Below, piece by piece: positions 56,415 to 64,000 of a stretch of DNA of 64,000 bases (its first letter is position 1; each line of letters opens with the position of its first letter). Below the pieces are notes generated by a model. It was not told the DNA's origin. It was given only the letters and a program-made list of their open reading frames with translations, and searched no databases. The stretch comes from Adiantum capillus-veneris (Eukaryota > Streptophyta > Polypodiopsida > Polypodiales > Pteridaceae), in NCBI GenBank assembly GCA_014529385.2, contig CM043956.1, positions 64,796,620 through 64,860,619 on the forward strand. The letters are read 5' to 3'. A program made the position numbers and the translations under genes.

Positions 56415-57323
56415 TGTTTGCGGGTCGCCGCGACGGACGTCCATAGCATAGCTCTCAAGCATTAACATAAATTTATCGATACAGGGGAAGCGACTCGGAT
56501 GAGGCATGGAAACTCACTAGGGTGTCAATCCTAATAAAGTAAACTCGAAGAGATGCAACTACTAACTCTACAAGCAAATCGATCGCACTAAAGCCAAGTA
56601 ATCTGCCTATGTCCTTCTAGAAAGCTTTACAGTCATCACGCCCGTTCACCATGCAAATCATATCGGAACCGCACAAAACTTGAAGGGAAGCTACAGGGGA
56701 CTATCAAGAACATATCCTATCACTGTCACAACATTTTGGAGAGGTACGCAAAAACAGTAAATGGATAATCCTAAAGGGAGGTTTTTGGGTCCCTAAAGCC
56801 TCTCCTAGGGTCAAAACAACATAAAAAACGCATATAAACACTCAAAACAGTGATTTAAGGCCTAAATGGATGCGTCTGAAACGTTTACCGAATCTTGAAT
56901 GCTTACTCTTGAATGGAAGAGCAGAGTAAGAGGAACACAATGCAAGAAACAAAACTGAATTTGGATTACCATAGCCACAGAAGCGATGATTACAAGTTGG
57001 AGCAAAGAGGTAGCTCTCTATGCGTAACGCAGTAGTCCCTTATCTTCCAACAATAATCTCCCTTTCCCACTAACCTTAGTGTATTATATACCTAGGGCTT
57101 TCTAAAGTGGACGTCGGACAACTTCTCATGAACCTTTACATACATCATTGGAAAAATTACATCTTTGACTCAAACTTGACATAGACGATTGCCATTAGAC
57201 TTTTACAGGTTTTGATGTATTAAACATCGGAAAAATAATGTGACCACATCAAAACTTTGACCAGCTGACCCAATGGGCGCCTTGGCTAGGTGGGCACTTG
57301 TATGTTGTTATCACCTCCAAACA
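56415..57323 (-). repeat. T2 5' LTR
   Basis: 909 bp; partner of 45872-46809. GTATTATATACCTAGG near 57078, also in the other LTR, contains a possible TATA-type sequence. Confidence 0.9.
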
Positions 57324-57780
57324 CCCTCAAACACGCGGTGGCTCCTTGCTTGCCAAAAATGGTGAAAGTAGTACTTGATTATTTGAGTGCAGACAAGAAG
57401 AGCAGGACTTCCCAAACTGTTACTACCAAAGAACAAATTAGTCTTGAAGAACTTAATTTTCCATGTCCTTTGAATCCACTTGCATACTTTCCCAGCCATG
57501 CCACTGATTGCCTCGCATCCCATGAAAAGGTGGGCTAGGTCTTCACTAGCTATTCTGCACCCCGAGCAACGATCGGACCTGATTCCTCTTTCTTATATCT
57601 TTACGCCCGTCGACAGACCCACATCACTGTCCACAGAAATATTTTCATATATTGAGGCCACCTTGGCTTCCAGATGTTCTTCATGACTCCCTCCTACTGT
57701 TTTTTCGTCAAGTGCCTCTTCCATAATTTGTTGAGGGGGCTACACCAAATAGCCTCGTGCATTAATGTATGGTAAATGTC
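57324..57780 (-). pseudogene. LINE reverse-transcriptase zinc-binding domain (zf-RVT)
   Basis: On minus, frames with stops read KNIWKPRWPQYMKIFLWTVM, then RGIRSDRCSGC, EDLAHLFMGCE, WIQRTW. The pattern C-x2-C ... HLF-x2-C plus the preceding FLW is that of the zf-RVT domain near the C-terminus of plant LINE ORF2. It is cut at 57324 by T2 and continues at 45867. Confidence 0.7.
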
Positions 57781-58235
57781 TTTAGATTGTGGTTTCTAAA
57801 AGAGGCTACTCGCGGGCCATCTCCAAGCGTCCCATTCAAAGTTGGATTCACAAATTGGCATCACCACCTTATCAAGATCTTTCATCACCCAGTGCTGCGC
57901 GGGAGATTCAAGGACTGGCATTACCGGGCAACGACCAACTACTGGTCAAAATGTTCGTAGATGATTCGCTCATATTCTTGAAGGCGTGCCTTCAAGTTGT
58001 TAGGAGAGATCTGGAGATTGTGCAAACATTTTCCATGGCATCGGGATCCAAGTGCAATATAGAGAAGTCAAGACTTATCTCCCTGTCAAAGAACGACTCT
58101 TTTGACCCTACAGTCTGGACAGGAGAGATTATCTCAAATGGGACTTCTCCATCCATTTTATGTAACATTGTTCTACAAAACAAACTTGATGTTAGTATTA
58201 CCGATTTCCTTCTACTTGTAATTGGGTGCCAATAG
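57781..58235 (+). pseudogene. LINE reverse-transcriptase fragment, inverted
   Basis: On plus, LLVKMFVDDSLIFLKA is the RT catalytic block (F-x-D-D), followed by FSMASGSKCNIEKS, the usual next motif in plant LINEs. It faces away from the zf-RVT part beside it. Frame 57789-58235 is open but starts and ends mid-domain. Confidence 0.65.
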
Positions 58236-58937
58236 TTTCTCTAATGGACTTAGGCTATGACATTGCATTGATAACCACCAAGCCACCATTAGGGCCAAAA
58301 ACGGTTAGAAAAGGGATGTTTGTTAATCTAAGGATTAAGGAATAGTCCAGTAGTCATTTGACACGTTTGTGCAGCCAAAGTTGATCCGAGCTAAAAAGTG
58401 GTCTATACCAAGCAAAGGCTGCAGGCAGGTGCAATGCAAAAGTCTAGGGCAGGTACCAAGGTCCTGGGCAGCCAAAGGGTAGCAGGAATGTACGTCTAAA
58501 GAAATTATTTAGGCCAAAAAGGCTTGAAGATGGGCCTAGATGGGATAGCAGGTGAAGGTTTCTGAAGTGCCAAGTCAGGGCTCTAGAATGTAGTGCTCAA
58601 TGTGCTCTAGAAGCCAGTCTACACGGCTCGTCAAACGGGGCCCTGGTGTGCAAGATATTGCAATTTGAAGTTAGAAGGTTTAGCAGATCCCCAAAGGAGA
58701 GGGCAGCTGGGGACAGATGTTGGTAGATAGATGTATAGAGCTCAAATTATGGAGCATGCATGTCTTCTCGGATTGCAGATCAGAGCTAGGGATAGCAAGT
58801 TATGATCAGTTGAAGTTTTGTCGGGGGCCGGGTTTGAGCCCACCTAGCCGCATTGAAAATCATGCCATTTGGCTTCGACAAGGCTCTGGAAGGTGGAGGA
58901 CATCATGTGAAGCTAGCACAAGTCCACGGTTTGTCAA
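58236..58937. other. Region without recognised gene
   Basis: About 0.7 kb. Codon-rich but interrupted frames, no motif found. It may hold more of the inverted LINE. Confidence 0.4.
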
Positions 58938-59597
58938 TTGTGTGTGGCACAAGCGAGAGCCTATAAAGGCTGGGCCATGACCCTCTCAAGGTATGAAGCG
59001 AGGGGAGAGGGAGCTCCTCATCCCGTTAGCCATGGCGTGTGGCGGCACTATTTGCGTGCAGCCCTCACGGCGAAGGGTGTTGACGGCATTGTTTTGGCCA
59101 GCGCCGGTGGCTATGGCGGAATTGGGTGGGCGCTGCGGGAGCGCAGGCCTAGATCATGCAATCTCCTTCAAGAAAAAGTCATTGCAGAGAATGAGTTGCA
59201 AAAGGTAGATTTAGTTACACCTTGATCTCCCTTCCTAAAATCTTCCTTTTTTCAAGCTTGTTATAATTACTCATTATTTCTTGTTTTGTAGATTGAACTC
59301 CTTGAGAAAGACAATTTTCTTGGGAGAGCTAAAGGCTCGAGAGGGAAAGCAATAGAGGGCACTTCAAGAAGGGATGCCTCCTCTCTCATGCACTACATGC
59401 CTACATTGGATAGTGCCACCTTCTATGCTTTTCACATGCTGTATTCTAAAGATCCTGAGTTGCCAATATTTGCCCTGAAGATATTGCCACAATTTATGGG
59501 GTACACTCCCCTTCAAATCAATGCAAACAAGATCATGCTACTTGAGAGAGCTGCAACACTTAGAATATTTGGGTATGCTGCACAATTCAATGCCTAA
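58938..59597 (+). CDS. Unrecognised coding unit with 87-bp intron
   Basis: Reading 58938-59204, then across a GT...AG intron at 59205-59291 (T-rich, TTGTTTTGTAG end) to 59597 keeps one frame. Around the junction it reads EKVIAENELQK / IELLEKDNFLG, a short coiled coil. The second exon has SSLMHYMPTLDSATFYAF and FALKILPQFMGYTPLQ. The 5' end is uncertain; 58938 is only the limit of the open frame. No family recognised. It ends 220 bp from the end of the minus-strand unit, tail to tail, and may belong to the same mobile element. Confidence 0.4.
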
Positions 59598-59816
59598 GGA
59601 GCAAGGTACTTTCTTTTCTACTCTAGCTATGCAGCAGCAGCCGAGGAGACAAATGTCAACCTTCTTGGGGGCTATAAAAGAAGAAAGTTTTTGAGATATA
59701 GGGGTGACATGCCTAGTGGTACCAAAAAAATTAAAAACTGATGTAAAATTGATAATATTTTGCATAAAAATATATAGTTTTAATTTGGATCTGTTTAGAA
59801 AGACTCGGTACAAGTT

Positions 59817-62289
59817 TCAAAGTGAAGCATTAATCTCCATTTGTGGTTGAGCAGCATGGTTGTTTGATCTCATCCATTGTAATTGCCTCCTATAGAACCA
59901 ATTGAATAATTCCTTTAGTGCATTGCTCCTTCTTTGTCCCCCTCCCTTTCTCGTACATCTGAAAAATGAAGTCCTCACTTGATAGTGAGATTTTTCCATT
60001 CCCTGGGTATTCCATGTTGCAAGGGGTCCTTGTTTTGCAAAATATGGTCTATGTAAGTACAAAATATGCTAAAAATTAATAAAAAAGGTTAATTGAACTC
60101 TTAGGATGCAATGTAAAATACTATCTGGAATTGAAAAAGTAATTGAATACTCACAAAGTAATTGAAACCTCACCAAGTAATATGTGATGTCTTTTGCTCC
60201 CCAAGCATCTGTGACAATAGTTTTTAAAAGCTTTATTGTCTTTTTAAAGTCATCTGCATAAGTAGCAGAGCTAACTTGTTGTCTCAAAACTTTCAAAAAA
60301 TTGTCGAGCTTTTTCCACACTTCCATGCGTTTGTTTTCTACATCTAGTCTACTTTTGACATTGGTTGTTATTACACAAAGATCCTTCCAGCAGTTCCACA
60401 TAATGTCAACTTGTTTGTTGTCATGGTTGCTCAAAAATTTTATGGCTGTTGCTCCACCCATTGAAACATCTTGTAAAACATCACCCATTCCTTTTGAAAG
60501 AGTAGGATCTTTTTTTAGATGCACTTGACCACCATGAAAACCCATTCAAGAGAGCAAAGCCTCACATTTTTCTATGCACTCGTCTGCAAGTTTACTTGGC
60601 TTAATAGAATATGAATAATTAAGATGGAGTTGAAGCAATTTGTCCAAGATTCTAATCTCTGCATGCATTGTACATATATGTACATTTTTAAAATCTATTT
60701 CTAGAATTGGATCCCAAATCATAGAAGACGATGCGTAGTCAATGACGTTCACACTATTTCTCGATGGTGGTTTTCCAACCTCGTGTTCTGCAAGACATCC
60801 TTTTGTTCCACTGCTTGCCATGCAATACAAACATGGATACTTGGTATTGACACCTCCACATACACCAGACATGCACTTCAATGCTTTTGGGTTGGCACCC
60901 AAGTTCCATTCTACAATAAAGTCACCCATGCCATCTATATGTTGTTGTTCACTTGCATTTTGGTCATGTATAACAAAAGGGATATCGGTTTGCAAAAAGA
61001 GCCATTTCAATGTATCGTGATTTTCTACTAGTATTTGAGCTACTCCAATCCACCAAAGCTCCTTCTGATTGAGTTTTGTGGTATGGGGAATCAAGCTTAC
61101 CCTGGCTATATTCCAATGATCTATCCATTAGGGATATGGACACTCTTTTAATTTTTTGACATTTCTGAATTTGAGCTTCATCAAATTTTATAACGAATAT
61201 AAGTTTTCCTTCACAATCTACTTCTCGCATGTTATAGTATCTCACCATAGCAAATTGAACTTTTTTGTATCGTGATTTTATACAGGTATTTGAGCTGCTC
61301 CAATCCACCAAAGCTCCATTTCTGATTGAGTTTTCTGGTATGGGGAATCAAGCTTACCCTGGCTATATTCCAATGATCTATCCATTAGGGATATGGACAC
61401 TCTTTTAATTTTTTGACATTTCTGAATTTGAGCTTCATCCAATTTTAAAACGAATATAAGTTTTCCTTCACAATCTACTTCTCGCATGTTAAAGTATCTC
61501 ACCATAGCAGATTGAAATTTTTTTATACTCATCCAAATGTTATTAAAAACATTATACACAAAAGAAGTTTTTTTTTTTTTTTTTTTCATACGGCATCGTT
61601 CCTTCTATATGATAGTACTCTCCAAAATGTTCGGGTATTTCTTTGCTTAACAGAGTCCTTACTTTCCCAACATTGTGAGGCCTAGGCAACCCAAAAGATT
61701 TAATCTTGTAATACTTGAAAACCGGAAACCAGGTTTTAGAGATGGCCCTGTAACCCCTTCTACTCATCCCCACTGTGTCACAAACTTCTTGCATTTGAGA
61801 AGGTTGGACCAATAAACCCATATCTTTAGTAAATTTTAAAATACCAATTTTTACTGAGTTCAATTTTCAAGAAGTTTTAAAAGTTTCAAAATGTCACTTT
61901 TGTTTATTACCTCATTCAAAAATCTCACCCTTTTTTGAACATTGGAGATATCAAATCCTAAAAGTCTAGTCACATGTTCTCGAGTAATCTTTAATCTTTT
62001 TTTTCTTTGTCCAGAACCTAATCTTCTGTTAAGTTTACTACATCTCTCATTTGTTTTACTCGTGCTCTTAATCCTATTGGAGTTTCTTTTAAAGTCTGAA
62101 GCTGATAATTTTCTTGTTTTAGAGGTGCTATTTGGTTTTCAAGTTCTACAATTCTTGTTGCATTTGGAGACAAAACAGTTTTGAGATATTGAATATAATG
62201 TGTATGATCAATGTGTAAATGAGATAGCCTAGAACTATATCCCATTAAGCCATCAAACCCATCTTCGATAAATCTCATCAAATCATGAG
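59817..62289 (-). pseudogene. Unrecognised transposase-like protein, broken
   Basis: Pieces on minus: 62289-62018 (leucine-rich coiled coil, IVELENQIAPLKQENYQLQ); about 62030-61862 (GSGQRKKRLKITREHVTRLL); 61863-61552 (MSRRGYRAISKTW, GLPRPHNVGKVRTLL); a duplicated block 61522-61013; 61094-60546 (DFIVEWNLGANPKAL, YPCLYCMASSGTKGC); then an in-frame TGA at 60546 and 60545-60151 (GFHGGQVHLKK). An intron at 60150-60049 (GT...AG) keeps the frame into PYFAKQGPLATWNTQGMEKS and FFRCTRKGGG. CLYC and the HICTMHAEIR and QGMEKSHYQ motifs recall uncharacterised transposase-like proteins of invertebrates; that is from memory and unverified. Broken by the TGA, the duplication and Copia K. Confidence 0.5.
61013..61522. 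repeat. Tandem duplication of 255 bp
   Basis: Units 61013-61267 and 61268-61522 are closely similar; both code IQKCQKIKRVSISLMDRSLE on minus. The duplication shifts the frame of the transposase-like unit. Confidence 0.85.
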
Positions 62290-62515
62290 TGTTGGAATTA
62301 GTGTTGCAAGGAAATGCACACAGCTTAAAGAAGAGGAAGGAAGCTCAAGGCACACAATAGAGAGTGTGTTACTTAGTGTGCAACGGAAAGATAGATAGCC
62401 CTAGAGTGATGGGCGTATGTACAATGCACGGGGGAAAAAACCTCCTAAAGAGAGAAAAATGCCCCTGCGGTCCTAGTGTGTTCACACACATCACTACCAC
62501 ATGTATATGGTAACA
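62290..62515 (-). repeat. Copia K 3' LTR
   Basis: 226 bp, TGTTACCATATACATG...TTCCAACA on minus. The polypurine tract CTAGGGGGGATT (62516-62527) abuts it. The outer five bases ATGAG are the candidate target duplication; the other end lies outside the window. Confidence 0.75.
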
Positions 62516-64000
62516 AATCCCCCCTAGAATGATGCGGTGAACGAGAGCTGGCACACGAGTAAAGGGAAGTGCCATGCCTTGAGGACATGATCAGTCCACA
62601 AAGGGGAGTAAGCCCAAATGTTTGCAGAAAGCTTCAAGCTTCTCACGAGACAATGCCTTTGTGAAAAGATCTGCAAGGTTGTCTTGTGTTGGCGCATAAG
62701 CCAAACTGATCTCTCCTGCTCAAAGCTTCTCCCTGACATAGTGGTAATGCACCTCAATGTGCTTTGTGCGAGCATGAAAAAATGGGTTCCTCGCAACTGC
62801 CAATGCGCTCTGACTGTCAGTGTAGATAGTGTTGGCAGTGTCCTGTCCAACACCCAAATCAGCCATAAGGCGTCTGAGCCATACACACTCAACCGTAGCT
62901 ATGAAGACTGCCCTATACTCAGCCTCACAACTTGAAGTGGCCATAGTAGGTTTCTTCTTGCTCAAACATGATATACATGAACTACCAAACATGAAACAAA
63001 AACCACGTGGACGCTCGCGTGTCAAAACAACCAGCCCAATCTGAGTCGGGAAAAGCATGTAAATATGGCGGCAATGATCCCCCCTTGGGATAAAACAAGC
63101 CAAGATGTAAAGTGCCACTAAGGTAGCGGAAACTCCTCTCGACAGCTTGCCAATGCTTAGACCCTGGGCTATGCATAAATTTGCTGACGTGTGAGACTGC
63201 AAATTGAATATTTGGCCTCGTGTTGCATACATAAATGAGGCAGCCAACAACAGTTTGGTAAAGAGTGACATCAGCAGGATCGCCAACATCATGTAGACTC
63301 AAATTCAAACATGTTTCCATGGGAGTGGCAATATGTTTGCAATCCTCAAGTCCAAACTTACATAGCAATGTCTCTATGTAACTTTTCTGACACAAGGCAA
63401 TACCACCATCACACTGTTTAAACTGTATACCCAAGTAATGATGCAACAGCCCCAAATATTTCATCTTGAAAGTAGCATTCAAATCAGCCTTAAATTCAGC
63501 AATATGTCTTTCATTTGGTCAAGTGATCAGCAAATCATCGACATAAAGAACCACAATGAGAAGTACATCACCCTCACACTTTACATACAATGTGCTTTTT
63601 GTTGGACTATTACAAAAGCCTTGTTTGACCAAATGAGTGTCAGCTTTCGCATACCAAGCACGAGGAGATTGCTTCAACCCATACAAAGCCTTCTTACATC
63701 TGCACACTTTGTCCTCTTGTCCTTTTATGACAAAACTGTGAGGCTACGTTACATAATCTTCCTCAACTATGTCACCATTCAAGAAAGTAGTAACAATGTC
63801 TGATTGATGTACATCCCAACCAAAATCAGATGCCAATGCACATAGAAAACGCACAGTTGTCATACGACAAGTGGGAGAAAAAGTATCTTCATAATCTATG
63901 CCTTTTTGTTGTGCATAACCCTTTGCAACAAGTCGAGCCTTATGGCGATCGATCTCACCATCCGGCTTGCGTTTCAACTTGTAGACCCACTTCGTACCAA
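62516..64000 (-). mobile_element. Copia K, 3' part (RT and RNase H; runs off the window)
   Basis: On minus: RT frame 63977-63744 (KARLVAKGYAQQKGIDYEDTF, VTTFLNGD), 63707-63519 (ALYGLKQSPRAWY, LYVDDLLIT), 63482-62982 (LGLLHHYLGIQF) and RNase H 63292-62720 (SSCEAEYRAVFIA, YTDSQSALAVARN, KHIEVHYHYVRE). Stops are at about 63745, 63485 and 62719. Sequence and LTR differ from family C, so this is another Copia lineage. Integrase, gag and the 5' LTR would lie to the right of 64000. Confidence 0.85.

Larger units (their letters stand above)
45868..57323 (-). mobile_element. T2, gag-protease LTR retrotransposon without visible pol
   Basis: About 11.45 kb on minus. LTRs are 45872-46809 (938 bp) and 56415-57323 (909 bp), with TGTTTG...CAAACA ends on minus. 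tRNA-Asp primer site at 56396-56413; polypurine tract AGGAAGGGGGGAG at 46810-46822 directly beside the 3' LTR. The flanking duplication is CCCTC (45863-45867 and 57324-57328), with four extra bases (45868-45871) at the 3' LTR edge. Coding content is gag, two zinc knuckles, protease and a repeat-rich tail; no RT, RNase H or integrase motif was found in any frame. LTRs are visibly more diverged than those of G5, so the insertion is older. Confidence 0.88.

Overview
The window is nuclear DNA of a land plant, made almost entirely of nested retroelements. Evidence for a plant: a two-exon tau-class glutathione S-transferase gene (42596-43688, minus), Ty3/Gypsy elements with a second RNase H domain of the plant Tat type, plant-style Ty1/Copia elements, primer sites matching plant initiator-Met and Asp tRNAs, and a LINE with a reverse-transcriptase zinc-binding domain. 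A vascular plant with a large TE-rich genome (fern or gymnosperm, for example) fits, but the species cannot be fixed from the sequence. No bacterial operon, CRISPR array, rRNA or convincing tRNA gene was seen.

Families, with working names. T: LTR elements coding gag plus an aspartic protease but no visible reverse transcriptase or integrase. Copy T1 is on plus at 1-3200 and 15029-18523; copy T2 is on minus at 45868-57323. G: Tat-like Ty3/Gypsy with 1.14-kb LTRs. G1 is on minus at 3201 to about 15028, G3/G4 is a broken copy at 18524-25118, and G5 is a nearly perfect copy on plus at 28014-36747. C: Ty1/Copia with 192-bp LTRs. C1/C2 is a broken copy at 20675-26462, and a full-length copy on minus at 27373-41586 hosts G5. 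K: another Copia at the right edge (62290-64000, minus).

Layout. 1-18523: T1, whose gag is split by G1; the G1 3' LTR holds a 2.07-kb solo LTR, and its 5' LTR region is a rearranged palindrome with a tandem R-U5 remnant. 18524-26462: a G element carrying a C insertion, scrambled by a 3.1-kb inversion. 26463-27372: no gene seen. 27373-41586: C with G5 nested in it, both with matching 5-bp target duplications. 41592-45590: unique DNA with the GST gene, an as-1-like promoter site, long microsatellites and a C33 run. About 45590-58235: a LINE, 5'-inverted, whose ORF is interrupted by T2; excising T2 restores the LINE reading frame. 58900-62289: two unrecognised tail-to-tail coding units, the minus one transposase-like. 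62290 to the end: Copia K, inserted into the 5' part of that minus unit.

How it works together. G5 has one uninterrupted 1783-codon gag-pol frame and LTRs differing at 4 of 1144 sites, so it is the youngest and possibly active element. T elements keep LTRs, primer site, polypurine tract, gag and protease, so they would need a reverse transcriptase and integrase from another element. The most unexpected signal is a small ORF in the G leader (29903-30121) whose differences between G1 and G5 fall mostly at third codon positions, unlike the neighbouring leader ORF.
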